Positions 1 to 8,141 of a stretch of 64,000 nucleotides of DNA are shown here, piece after piece; the stretch's first letter is position 1; every line of letters starts with the position of its first letter. Origin of the DNA: Clostridium mediterraneense (GTDB lineage: Bacteria; Bacillota; Clostridia; Clostridiales; Clostridiaceae). The DNA is taken from contig NZ_LT594785.1 in NCBI RefSeq assembly GCF_900091705.1, positions 2,178,603 through 2,242,602 of the forward strand, given 5' to 3'. A program made the translations under genes and the position numbers. The notes below the pieces were generated by a model, which saw only the letters and a program-made list of their open reading frames with translations, did not search any database and was not told where the DNA came from.

Positions 1-293
1 GCTGCTGTTAGTAATATAACTAATAAGCTTCCAACTATTGCTGGTAATATACCTGCTCTTGAAGCTATTCTTGACGGTGAATTTGTTAAGAAATCTATAC
101 TTAAATATTTAAGTCCATCTTTTAAAATAGAACCCAGTAATATTAGTAGCATTACTATCCCAAATGCTGTACAAGCAAACATAAGTGCTTTCATAATATT
201 GTTTATCATTTTTCTTTTTTTAATATTATTTTTTGAATATTTTCTAAAAAGATTTTTTTCTTTTATATCATTAAAATTACTTATATTTTGCAT
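1..293 (-). CDS. pstA: phosphate ABC transporter permease PstA (partial, 3' end cut by window edge)
   Basis: N-terminal 97 residues of the second membrane subunit of the Pst phosphate importer. I translated it by hand: ATG at 293, beginning MQNISNFNDI, then a basic cytoplasmic stretch, a first membrane segment at about residues 37-52 and the PstA-like motif FLTNSPSR followed by AGILPAIVGSL. The start lies just after the pstC stop (295), and an AAAGGAAAGG ribosome binding site sits inside the end of pstC, so the two are translationally linked. The rest of the gene, and presumably pstB and phoU, lie beyond the left edge. The inner ATGs at 209 and 194 are possible but lack such a clear binding site. 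Confidence 0.9.
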   Translation of the reverse strand, partial: MQNISNFNDIKEKNLFRKYSKNNIKKRKMINNIMKALMFACTAFGIVMLLILLGSILKDGLKYLSIDFLTNSPSRIASRAGILPAIVGSLLVILLTA

Positions 294-294
294 T

Positions 295-1167
295 CTAATA
301 AACCTTTCCTTTCTTAACTATTCTCTTAGCTATAATATTTAATCCAAATGTCATTATAAATAATAAAGCACCTACAACAAATATTGTTTTATACTCTATT
401 GATCCAAAAGTAACATCTCCCATTGCTACTGATACCATATATCCTGTCATTGTTTGTATTGATTCTAAAGGATTTAATGTTATCTGAGGTTTAGCCCCAG
501 CTGCAATAGCAACTATCATTGTTTCTCCTATAGCTCTTGATATAGCTAAAATAAATGATGACACTATTCCTGAAATTGATGCAGGTAATACTATTTTTCT
601 TATAACTTCAAATTTAGTAGCTCCCATTCCATAGGCACCATTCTTAACAATGTCTGGAACAGAACTCATAGCATCTTCACTTAAAGAAGATACTAAAGGA
701 ATTATCATTATTCCAACTGCTATACTAGCACTTAGAACATTAAATATCTGAATATCTTTTATAAATATCTTTAAAAATGGTGTTATAACTGTTAAAGCAA
801 AAAAACCATATACTATTGAAGGTATTCCAGCTAATATTTCTAATATTGGTTTAACAATATTTCTAGTTTTCTTTGATGCATATTCACTTAAATATACAGC
901 AGCCCCTAGTCCTATTGGAAGTGCTACTATACTTGATCCTATCGCAATTAATAAAGTACCATTAACTAAAGGTAATACTCCGAATTCCTGAGGATGTATA
1001 AGTGGTGTCCATACTGTTCCTAGGAAGAATTCTTTAATACTTACTTCTTTAAAGAAACTTACTCCTTCTGCAAATAAAGTAATAATAATAAGTGCTGTTA
1101 TTAATATAGTTAAGATTCCAAAAACCTTTAATACTTTTTCTATTATTCTTTCTCCCTTAGTCTTCAT
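295..1167 (-). CDS. pstC: phosphate ABC transporter permease PstC
   Basis: Membrane subunit of the high-affinity phosphate importer; pairs with PstA to form the channel for phosphate delivered by PstS. It has 290 residues, the usual size, with six hydrophobic segments. Family landmarks are the N-terminal segment with FFLGTVWTP (about residues 47-55), the EYASKK loop, and the EAA-type cytoplasmic loop GAYGMGATKFEVIRKIVLP near residues 177-195 that contacts the ATPase. It follows pstS on the same strand after a 338-bp gap that holds a terminator and a cluster of TTAAC repeats, and it abuts pstA. Expression is probably phosphate-regulated (inference from the repeats). Confidence 0.95.
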   Translation of the reverse strand: MKTKGERIIEKVLKVFGILTILITALIIITLFAEGVSFFKEVSIKEFFLGTVWTPLIHPQEFGVLPLVNGTLLIAIGSSIVALPIGLGAAVYLSEYASKKTRNIVKPILEILAGIPSIVYGFFALTVITPFLKIFIKDIQIFNVLSASIAVGIMIIPLVSSLSEDAMSSVPDIVKNGAYGMGATKFEVIRKIVLPASISGIVSSFILAISRAIGETMIVAIAAGAKPQITLNPLESIQTMTGYMVSVAMGDVTFGSIEYKTIFVVGALLFIMTFGLNIIAKRIVKKGKVY

Positions 1168-1224
1168 CTTTTTCCTCCTAATTTAAAATTACCCCTTTTC
1201 TTATCTTAACTATATTATAATTTT

Positions 1225-1268
1225 CTTGTGTTAACTAAGTTAATGTTAAAGTTAAGCTAATGTTAAGT
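1225..1268 (-). promoter_or_regulatory. Pho-box-like TTAAC repeat cluster upstream of pstC
   Basis: On the minus strand TTAAC occurs five times within about 40 bp (plus-strand GTTAA at 1230, 1239, 1245, 1251 and 1262), with one clean 11-bp spacing (1251/1262). Gram-positive PhoP boxes are direct TTAACA-like repeats at about 11-bp spacing, so this looks like a PhoP binding region and a second promoter for pstCA. The spacing is not perfect across all copies, so the call is an inference. Confidence 0.5.
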
Positions 1269-1456
1269 TTTTAATTATTTTTCTTAACTTTACGATAAAA
1301 AAAATGATATTATTTACAATAATCTATCTCTATGTTAAACTATTGTTGTCCTATGGACTTTTTCCTGGGTTATATATTTTATATAATCTATTAGGAGAAT
1401 TTTCATTGCCTAGATTTTTTTGGTATCTTAAAGGACTATTTAATTTATTCTATACA

Positions 1457-1500
1457 GAAAAGACCTGTAAGGAAAAACTGTCCCCTTACCGGTCTTTTTC
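1457..1500 (-). terminator. hairpin terminator between pstS and pstC
   Basis: A stem of about 15 bp (1458-1472 pairs with 1484-1498, one mismatch) followed on the minus strand by a short T-run. It sits just after the pstS stop and would let pstS accumulate over pstCA, a usual arrangement for binding-protein genes. Confidence 0.75.
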
Positions 1501-1505
1501 TATTG

Positions 1506-2441
1506 CTATTCTTTATTTATCTTTTCCAATTCCTTTGCATAAGCTTCATCCCCTAAAGGTATATATCCTACTTCTGGAACTATAGCTTGAGCATTTTCTA
1601 AATAAAAATCAACAAATGCCTTAACTTCTGCTTTTTCTAAACTTGCATTATTTACATAAATAAATATTGGTCTTGAAAGTGGTTTATATGTTCCATCTTT
1701 TATAGTATCAAAGGTAGGCTCAACTGTTTTACCCTCATTAGTTATCTTAACAGCTTTTAACTTATCTTGATTTTCTTCATAATACGCAAATCCAAAGAAT
1801 CCTACTGCACTTTTATCTCCTGCAACACCTTGAACTAATACATTATCATCTTCACTAGGATTTACATCGTTTCTCATTGCCTTAGATTTTCCAACTATAG
1901 CTTCTGTAAAGAATTCAAAAGTCCCTGAATCTGGACCTGGTGTATAAAACTTAATTGGTGTTTCTGGCCATTCAGCTCTTAAATCTTTCCATGTTTTAAT
2001 TGTACTACCTGGTTCCCACATTTTTTTAAGCTCTTCTACTGATAATGAATCTACAAAATCATTATCTTTGCTTACAGCTACAACTACTCCATCAAGAGCA
2101 ACATTTAATTGAGTATATTCTACTCCATTTTTCTTAGCTTTTTCTTCTTCCTCAGTCTTTATAGGTCTTGATGCATCCTGTATATCTGTATCACCTGTAA
2201 CAAATCTTTTAAATCCTCCACCTGTTCCTGAAATACCAACTGGAATTTTAACATCTTTATGTTCTGCATTAAACTCTTCTGCCATTGCTTCTGTTATAGG
2301 TGCAACTGTTGAGGATCCATCTACTTTAATCTCACCTTTTAAAGAAGTAGCCTCACTACTTCCCCCACATCCAGCAAATAAACCTACTGTTCCTAATAAA
2401 GCAACTGATGCAGCTATAATCTTTACACTCTTTAATTTCAT
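1506..2441 (-). CDS. pstS: phosphate-binding lipoprotein PstS
   Basis: Extracellular phosphate receptor of the Pst importer, about 311 residues from the ATG at 2441, which has GGGGGA seven bases upstream; a longer reading from 2459 has no such site. It has an N-terminal signal with lipobox GLFAGC followed by GG, so it is a lipoprotein. The mature part has the PBP-like phosphate-binding signatures DGSSTVAPIT, SGTGGGFKRF and PDSGTFEFF, whose Ser, Thr and Arg residues contact phosphate in the family. It is the first gene of pstS-pstC-pstA, is separated from pstC by a terminator, and is preceded by TTAAC repeats. Confidence 0.95.
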   Translation of the reverse strand: MKLKSVKIIAASVALLGTVGLFAGCGGSSEATSLKGEIKVDGSSTVAPITEAMAEEFNAEHKDVKIPVGISGTGGGFKRFVTGDTDIQDASRPIKTEEEEKAKKNGVEYTQLNVALDGVVVAVSKDNDFVDSLSVEELKKMWEPGSTIKTWKDLRAEWPETPIKFYTPGPDSGTFEFFTEAIVGKSKAMRNDVNPSEDDNVLVQGVAGDKSAVGFFGFAYYEENQDKLKAVKITNEGKTVEPTFDTIKDGTYKPLSRPIFIYVNNASLEKAEVKAFVDFYLENAQAIVPEVGYIPLGDEAYAKELEKINKE

Positions 2442-2504
2442 AATTTTCCCCCTAAACATTTAATTAAACTATCATTTTAAATATTATCTTGTCCATCCTA
2501 TAAT

Positions 2505-2590
2505 CTAATCTTAAACTAGCTTAATTAAGCCTAAATTATCTTTAAGTTAAGAAATGAAAAGACAAGGTTAACTTTTCTTAACACAAGGAA
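2505..2590 (-). promoter_or_regulatory. Pho-box-like repeats in the pstS promoter region
   Basis: On the minus strand TTAAC/TTAAG elements lie at plus-strand positions about 2546-2550, 2567-2571 and 2577-2582, plus weaker copies near 2520-2540, at roughly 10- or 21-base steps. This resembles PhoP direct repeats and matches the cluster before pstC. No clear -35/-10 pair could be fixed. Confidence 0.45.
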
Positions 2591-2623
2591 AAATATATTT
2601 ACACCTTTTCTACTTAAAATAAT

Positions 2624-2659
2624 AAAAGCTATAAACATAAAAAATGTTTATAGCTTTTA
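2624..2659 (-). terminator. terminator downstream of thiT
   Basis: A perfect 15-bp stem (2624-2638 with 2644-2658) around a short A-rich loop, with T-rich sequence on both sides, located just after the thiT stop. It separates thiT from the pst promoter region. Confidence 0.85.
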
Positions 2660-2708
2660 CTTTTATATAAATTTTTAAGAATTGAGGCTATTTTTTATTT
2701 AAACTAAA

Positions 2709-3305
2709 TTATGCTTTAATAGCTTTTTTTAGTTTATTTAATGGTAATAGCATAATAACTATAATACTTAAAATACCTACTACTCCTGTACTAGTTAGAT
2801 TATATACTATTGAATATTTCCATACATTCATTCCTTGAGGTGCATATTCTCCATAAAAATATACTCCTGAAACAATATTAGAAAATACACTAAGTGCAAC
2901 TACTATTATAGATGATATTAATATTTTATATTTATTATCTCGTCCTACAAATCCTGAAAGACCTAAAACAACAAATGCTAATATATAATCTAATAAAGCT
3001 TCAGCGATTGAAACAATATGTCCTCCAGTAATAAGACTTAAAATTCCAAATATTAAACCACAAGTCATTCCTTCAGCATTTCCATATAAGATTCCAATTA
3101 ACATTATAGGTACCATAGGAACAAGGTTTATACCTCCTCCTTGTGGATATGATATAAACTGAATAAATGATAAAATAAATGCTATTGCACTAAAAAGAGA
3201 TATTACAATCATCTTTTTTAAAGTCATATCAGTTTTCCTAAATCCTATTACAAATAAGATTAAAAATCCTATTGATACTGCGTAAACTAATAAATCTACA
3301 ATCAT
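2709..3305 (-). CDS. thiT: thiamine ECF transporter S component ThiT
   Basis: Membrane-embedded substrate-binding (S) subunit that captures thiamine and works with the shared ECF energizing module, whose genes are not in the window. It has 198 residues with about six hydrophobic helices. The ThiT/YuaJ features visible are the AIAFILSFI helix, the PQGGGINLVPMVPIMLIG stretch around residues 52-72 and the EALLDY segment (about 102-107), which carries thiamine-binding residues in the family. The start has AAGGTGGGAG just upstream. It is monocistronic and lies behind a TPP riboswitch and terminator, so thiamine represses it at transcription. Confidence 0.93.
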   Translation of the reverse strand: MIVDLLVYAVSIGFLILFVIGFRKTDMTLKKMIVISLFSAIAFILSFIQFISYPQGGGINLVPMVPIMLIGILYGNAEGMTCGLIFGILSLITGGHIVSIAEALLDYILAFVVLGLSGFVGRDNKYKILISSIIVVALSVFSNIVSGVYFYGEYAPQGMNVWKYSIVYNLTSTGVVGILSIIVIMLLPLNKLKKAIKA

Positions 3306-3369
3306 GATTCTCCCACCTTTTCTATTTGATAAATCTTTATTTAAATAATTATCTAAAGTTTAGAGAAAA

Positions 3370-3403
3370 CAAAAAAGCAATATTTCGCTCGGAAATATTG
3401 CTG
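3370..3403 (-). terminator. riboswitch-controlled terminator (TPP, thiT leader)
   Basis: A stem of about 11 bp (3376-3386 with 3392-3402) around a short loop, followed on the minus strand by six T residues. It lies between the TPP aptamer and thiT, as expected for the expression platform of a transcriptional off-switch. Confidence 0.85.
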
Positions 3404-3489
3404 TATATACAAAAAATAAAATCATTACTAGTATAATAAAATAACTATATCAAATTATAGTTAATCAATAGTTTAATGATTTAAATTAA

Positions 3490-3568
3490 GTAGCTTTCCT
3501 ACGCTGGTATTAACCATATCAGGTTCAAGGGTTGATAATTCTCTCAGCCATAAGGCACCCCTAGCTAA
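3490..3568 (-). promoter_or_regulatory. TPP riboswitch aptamer (THI element)
   Basis: On the minus strand the conserved THI-box blocks appear in order: AGGGGTGCC, GGCTGAGA, CCCTTGAACCTGAT and TAATACCAGCGTAGGAAAGC, closed by a TAGCT/AGCTA P1 stem. Thiamine pyrophosphate binding would favour the terminator at 3376-3402 and lower thiT expression. Confidence 0.97.
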
Positions 3569-3667
3569 ACTATTAAATTTTAAATAAATAAGACTTTAAT
3601 TAAAGTTTATATTTCTTATATAAGCTTGTCAACATAATTCATTCTACAAAAATCGCATATAAATTCA

Positions 3668-4363
3668 CTATTCTCCATCACAAATAAATTTATATCCAAC
3701 ACCTCTTATAGTTTGTATAAACATAGGATTCTTATCATCATCCTCTATCTTTTGTCTTAAATGTCTTATATGAACATCAACAGTTCTAGTTTCTCCTATA
3801 TATTCATATCCCCATATCTTATCAAGTAGCATTTCTCTTGTTAAGATATTACCTTTATTCTTAATAAGAAGTTTTAATATCTCAAACTCTTTAAGCGTAA
3901 GTTCTATCCTCTCCTCAGACTTTTTCACTTCTCTAGTTTGAAGATTTACTGAAACATCTCCAAATTTAAATAAATTTTCTTCTGTTCTTGTTGAATTTCT
4001 TCTAAGTTGAGCTTTGACTCTAGCTACAAGCTCTCTTACAGAAAAAGGTTTTGTCATATAATCATCAGCACCAAGTTCAAGTCCAAGTATTTTATCTATT
4101 TCTTCACTCTTAGCGGTTAACATTATTATAGGTGTATTTCCTATAGTACTATCTTTTCTAACTTCCTTACAAACTTCAAACCCATCCATTATAGGAATCA
4201 TAAGATCTAATATTATTAAATCTACCTTTCTTTCTTTTGCAAGCTCTAAAGCTTCTTTTCCGTCGGCTGCTTGTAATGTTCTAAACCCATTTTTCTCTAA
4301 GTTGAATTTTATAAGCTCCCTAATATGAGCCTCATCATCAACTATTAAAATTCTTTTCTCCAC
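3668..4363 (-). CDS. OmpR/PhoB-family response regulator (PhoP-like), orphan
   Basis: Two-domain transcription factor of 231 residues. The receiver domain (about residues 1-120) has the acidic pair DDE at 9-11, phospho-acceptor Asp53 in ILDLMIPIMDGFEV, Thr in MLTAKS and Lys in TKPFS. The winged-helix DNA-binding domain (about 130-229) ends with TIRGVGYKF. The start is GTG at 4363, with GGGGTG upstream. No histidine kinase is adjacent, because the next gene is trpS. The nearby pst genes and TTAAC repeats make control of phosphate genes plausible, but this is inference; it could serve another two-component pair. Confidence 0.9.
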   Translation of the reverse strand: MEKRILIVDDEAHIRELIKFNLEKNGFRTLQAADGKEALELAKERKVDLIILDLMIPIMDGFEVCKEVRKDSTIGNTPIIMLTAKSEEIDKILGLELGADDYMTKPFSVRELVARVKAQLRRNSTRTEENLFKFGDVSVNLQTREVKKSEERIELTLKEFEILKLLIKNKGNILTREMLLDKIWGYEYIGETRTVDVHIRHLRQKIEDDDKNPMFIQTIRGVGYKFICDGE

Positions 4364-4471
4364 AAACTTTCACCCCATATTATTAATTATATGTACATTT
4401 TAGTATTTCATACAAAATACTAGTTAATTATATCAATCATTTGCTATTTATAACAAGTATTTTGAATATAA

Positions 4472-4506
4472 TAATAAGGATACCCTATACTAAGGCACCC
4501 TCATTA
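4472..4506 (-). terminator. terminator downstream of trpS
   Basis: A 12-bp stem with three G-U pairs (4473-4484 with 4494-4505) follows the trpS stop, with a T-rich but interrupted tail on the minus strand. Confidence 0.65.
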
Positions 4507-4510
4507 TATA

Positions 4511-5518
4511 CTATCTTGGTATTAATCCAATTTTCTTTTGAACTTTTCTTAAAGTTTTTGTAGCTACATAATTTGCTTTTTCTGCACCAGCTTTATAGAT
4601 AGCTTCTAATTGTTTTTTATCAGCTAAAAGTTCCCTAACTTTATTTTGAACTGGTTCTAACTCTGCAACTATTGCTTCTGCTACATCTTTCTTAAATTCT
4701 GCGTATCCTTTACCTTCATATCTCTTTACTATATCTTCTGGTCTTACACCTTCTATTGTAGATAAGATATTAATAAGATTCTTAACTCCTGGTTGCTCAT
4801 CTGTATAATTTACAACTCCGATACTATCAGTAACTGCTCTCACTATTTTTCGTCTAATATCTTCAGGTTTATCCATAAGGAAAATTGAAGCATTTGGATT
4901 ACTTTCTGACTTAGACATTTTCTTTGTTGGGTCTTGAAGATCCATTATTTTTGCTCCTGCTTTTGGTAGATATGCTTCTGGAATTTTAAATGTAGGGCTA
5001 TAAGTATTATTAAATCTTGTAGCAATATCTCTTGATAGTTCTAAATGTTGTTTTTGGTCTATACCCACTGGAACTAAATCTGTTTGATATAATAAAATAT
5101 CTGCTGCCATAAGAACTGGATAAGTGAATAATCCTGCCCCTATTGATTCTCCTGCATCTACAGCTTTTTGAGACTTATCTTTATATTGAGTCATTCTACT
5201 AAGCTCTCCCATATATGAATTACATGTTAGAAGCCATGCTAATTCAGCATGTGCTGGCACATGTGATTGAATAAATAGAGCATTATTTTCAACATCTATT
5301 CCTGAAGCTATATATATAGCTAATATTTCTAAAGTTCGCTTTCTAAGGTCTGCTGGTGACTGTCTTACTGTTATAGCATGAAGATCAACAACACAATAGT
5401 AACACTCATATTCTTTTTGAAGCTCTACCCATGATTTTATAGCTCCTAAATAATTTCCAAGTGTTAAATTTCCTGAAGGTTGAATTCCACTAAATATAAC
5501 CTTTTTATCGTTTTCCAT
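4511..5518 (-). CDS. trpS: tryptophanyl-tRNA synthetase
   Basis: Class I aminoacyl-tRNA synthetase that charges tRNA-Trp in the cytoplasm. It has 335 residues, the normal bacterial size. The HIGH-type signature is PSGNLTLGNYLGA (about residues 14-26) and the KMSKS loop is KKMSKSESNP (about 199-208). The start has AAAGGAGAA just upstream. It is monocistronic with its own terminator. I looked for a tryptophan T-box leader in the 350 bp upstream and did not see the conserved T-box block. Confidence 0.97.
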   Translation of the reverse strand: MENDKKVIFSGIQPSGNLTLGNYLGAIKSWVELQKEYECYYCVVDLHAITVRQSPADLRKRTLEILAIYIASGIDVENNALFIQSHVPAHAELAWLLTCNSYMGELSRMTQYKDKSQKAVDAGESIGAGLFTYPVLMAADILLYQTDLVPVGIDQKQHLELSRDIATRFNNTYSPTFKIPEAYLPKAGAKIMDLQDPTKKMSKSESNPNASIFLMDKPEDIRRKIVRAVTDSIGVVNYTDEQPGVKNLINILSTIEGVRPEDIVKRYEGKGYAEFKKDVAEAIVAELEPVQNKVRELLADKKQLEAIYKAGAEKANYVATKTLRKVQKKIGLIPR

Positions 5519-5860
5519 AGAGATATTCTCCTTTCTCTTAAATATAGTTGTATTTTTTAGTTAATAATTTTTCTACTACCATTATTACCTATAACCATTA
5601 TAGCGTATATAGTAACATAAATTAATAGATTTTATATATTTTATTCAAAACTTAAATCAAGCACCTAAAAATTACTTATTTTATAATTTAATACTTGTAT
5701 CTATACCATTTTATTGAATTTATTCAATTTTATTGATTAATATTATTTTTTTATTAGTTAAATACCTATAAATTTATTGAATTAATAAATAAAATTTGAT
5801 ATTATTAACTCATATATAAATTTTAGAGATTATTTATAACAAATTAAAAATCCCAGGAAG
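5519..5860. other. divergent intergenic region between trpS and brnQ
   Basis: About 340 bp, very AT-rich, carrying the promoters of two divergent genes. I see no T-box, riboswitch or RNA gene. The brnQ ribosome binding site (GGAAGGGGGA) is at its right end. Confidence 0.6.
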
Positions 5861-5874
5861 GGGGACATATTCAT

Positions 5875-7164
5875 ATGAATAAGAAAACAAAAGATTACTT
5901 AATAATAGGATTCGCATTATTCTCAATGTTCTTTGGTGCTGGAAATTTAATATTTCCTCCATTTTTAGGACAAACTCTTGGTGAACATTATTGGCTTGGT
6001 ATAATAGGTTTTACTATAACAGGGGTAGGACTACCTTTACTTGGTCTTCTTGCAGCTACTAAAAATCATGGTAATTTTGAAGAATTGTCATTAAAAGTTG
6101 GAAAAAACTTTTCAAAAATATATTCAATAGCATTATTTTTATTAATAGGACCTATGCTTGCAATTCCTAGAACTGCAGCAACAACTTATGAAATTTCTAT
6201 TCAACCAAACTTTGAACATTTTAATACATTCATATTTATAGTAATATACTTTGCTATAAACTTAATATTTGTATTAAGACCATCAAAGATAATTGAAACA
6301 ATAGGAAAATATTTAACTCCAATATTATTATTTATACTAGTAATATTAATAGTTAAAGGAATAATTAATCCTGTATCAGGATATTCACCAACTGATGTAG
6401 CAAATCCATTAGCTAAATCACTTATTGATGGATATCAAACAATGGATGCTCTTGCTTCAATAATCTTTGCTTCACTTATCATAGGAGCTGTTAAATCAAA
6501 AGGATATAAGGAAAATCAAATAATAAAAGTTACTGTAAAAGCTTCAATAGTTGCTATCATTGGACTAGGACTTGTTTATGGTGGTCTTATCTTCCTTGGT
6601 TCAAGAACAGGAAGTCTTGCAAATGGTCTTTCAAACTCAACATTATTATTATTCTTATCAAGCTCAATTCTTGGTAAAATTGGAACAATAACAATAGGAG
6701 TTGCTCTTGGACTTGCTTGTTTAACAACATCAATTGGACTTCTATCATCAGGTGGAGAATTCTTTGAAAGAATTTCAAATGGAAAATTAAAATACACTTA
6801 TAATGTACTTGCAATGGTAGTTATAAGTATTGGAATAGCTAGTGTTGGATTAGATAATATAATTTCACTTTCAGCTAGCATTCTTGGAATAATCTATCCT
6901 ATAACAATAGTTCTTATATTACTTAATTTATTTGATAGATTTGTTAGAAGTACATTTGTATATCAACTTTGTGTTTATACAACACTTATAATAAGTATTC
7001 TTACATTTATTGCTGGATACTCAAAGCCTCTTGCTGATATACTTGGCTACTTACCACTATACTCATCAGGATTTGGATGGATATTACCATTTGTTATTGC
7101 TTTTATAATAGGTAATTTCTTTTTCAGACAAAGTGAAAGAGTAAGCATATCATCTGAAAGCTAA
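5875..7164 (+). CDS. brnQ: branched-chain amino acid:cation symporter BrnQ/LIVCS family
   Basis: Membrane permease that imports Leu, Ile and Val with Na+ or H+. It has 429 residues and about twelve hydrophobic helices. The family signature FGAGNLIFPPFLG is at about residues 21-33, and GPMLAIPRTAATTYE at about 92-106 is equally typical. A strong GGAAGGGGGA precedes the ATG. It is a single-gene unit with a strong terminator shared with the convergent Cof phosphatase gene. A CodY-like control would be expected in this group, but I did not identify an operator. Confidence 0.95.
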   Translation: MNKKTKDYLIIGFALFSMFFGAGNLIFPPFLGQTLGEHYWLGIIGFTITGVGLPLLGLLAATKNHGNFEELSLKVGKNFSKIYSIALFLLIGPMLAIPRTAATTYEISIQPNFEHFNTFIFIVIYFAINLIFVLRPSKIIETIGKYLTPILLFILVILIVKGIINPVSGYSPTDVANPLAKSLIDGYQTMDALASIIFASLIIGAVKSKGYKENQIIKVTVKASIVAIIGLGLVYGGLIFLGSRTGSLANGLSNSTLLLFLSSSILGKIGTITIGVALGLACLTTSIGLLSSGGEFFERISNGKLKYTYNVLAMVVISIGIASVGLDNIISLSASILGIIYPITIVLILLNLFDRFVRSTFVYQLCVYTTLIISILTFIAGYSKPLADILGYLPLYSSGFGWILPFVIAFIIGNFFFRQSERVSISSES

Positions 7165-7177
7165 ATAAATACAAAAT

Positions 7178-7209
7178 TAAAAAGGAGCTATAAACTAGCT
7201 CCTTTTTTA
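7178..7209. terminator. bidirectional terminator between brnQ and the Cof phosphatase gene
   Basis: Inverted repeat with arms AAAAAGGAGCTA and TAGCTCCTTTTT (about 7179-7207), with A-run and T-run on either side, lying between two convergent stop codons. Confidence 0.9.
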
Positions 7210-8016
7210 TTATGATAAAATAAATTTACTTATAACAGCTTCTACACCATCTTCTTCATTAGTTTTAGTTATATGGTTAGCTATTTCCTTAACTTCATCA
7301 AAAGCATTTCCCATAGCTACTCCAAGACCAGCATATTCAATCATATGAAGATCATTACCAGCATCTCCTACTGCTATAACTTCATCTCTTGAAATTCCCA
7401 TATGTTTTACTAGAGCTTCAAGACCTGTTCCCTTATTACTTTCTTTATTTAAGAATTCTAAAAATACTGGAGCACTTCTTACTACTGTATACTTTTCTTT
7501 AACACTTTCTGGTAAATTCTCAATAGCCTTATCTATATTTTCTTTAGAATCTATCATCATTATTTTTATCATTTCTTCATTATCTTCAATATCATCAAAA
7601 CTTCTTTCTAAAATCTTGATTCCATTTAAATCTGCTTCAAGCTGTGTGTACTCATTTATTTTATTAGTTATAAGTCCTTCTATCTTTGAAAAAGCATGTA
7701 TAAATACACCTAATTTTTCACTAAGCTCAGTAAGTTCTTTTAAATCTTTTCCTAATAAAGTTTTACTTGCTATTATATTTTTACTCTTAACTTCTTGAAC
7801 AAGTGAACCATTATAGCTAAGAACATATTCACCATCTTTAATTAAATCTAATTCTTCTAAATATTTATAAAGTCCTTCTATTGGTCTTCCTGATGATAAA
7901 ACTACTTTAACCCCTTTAGCTCTTGCATCATTTAAAGCTTTTTTAGTTTTATCTGATACTGTCTTATCTTCTCTTAATAAAGTTCCATCCATATCTAATG
8001 CTATTAACTTGTACAT
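7210..8016 (-). CDS. Cof-type HAD-IIB family phosphatase
   Basis: Cytoplasmic haloacid-dehalogenase-like sugar-phosphate phosphatase of 268 residues. Motif I is LDMDGTLL with the nucleophile Asp at about residue 8, motif II is the Ser in VLSSGRP, and motif IV is GDAGNDLHMI (about 218-227), followed by the family-typical AGLGVAMGNA. The type IIB cap lies between motifs II and III. Substrates in this family (YidA, Cof and similar) are usually various phosphosugars; nothing here fixes one. A paralogue with the same layout lies at 26294-27121. Confidence 0.9.
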   Translation of the reverse strand: MYKLIALDMDGTLLREDKTVSDKTKKALNDARAKGVKVVLSSGRPIEGLYKYLEELDLIKDGEYVLSYNGSLVQEVKSKNIIASKTLLGKDLKELTELSEKLGVFIHAFSKIEGLITNKINEYTQLEADLNGIKILERSFDDIEDNEEMIKIMMIDSKENIDKAIENLPESVKEKYTVVRSAPVFLEFLNKESNKGTGLEALVKHMGISRDEVIAVGDAGNDLHMIEYAGLGVAMGNAFDEVKEIANHITKTNEEDGVEAVISKFILS

Positions 8017-8083
8017 ATCTTACCCATCCTTTTATTGTCGTTTTCTGAATTTTAAATTATTATAACATAAATGTAAGACTAAA

Positions 8084-8128
8084 AAAATTATAGTTGTACC
8101 ATTTTTAAATAATACAACTATAATTTAT
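8084..8128 (-). terminator. terminator downstream of the transglutaminase-like gene
   Basis: Fourteen-base arms (8085-8098 and 8113-8126) form a perfect stem, followed on the minus strand by a run of seven T residues, just after the stop at 8142. Confidence 0.85.
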
Positions 8129-8141
8129 AAATTATTAAATT

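Noticed and set aside
1304..1585. Open frame of 93 codons on the plus strand
   Set aside because: It overlaps the pst terminator and the 3' end of pstS on the other strand, and has no ribosome binding site or family resemblance.
5519..5874. Possible T-box leaders for trpS or brnQ
   Set aside because: The conserved T-box sequence block and its terminator/antiterminator pair are not present on either strand.
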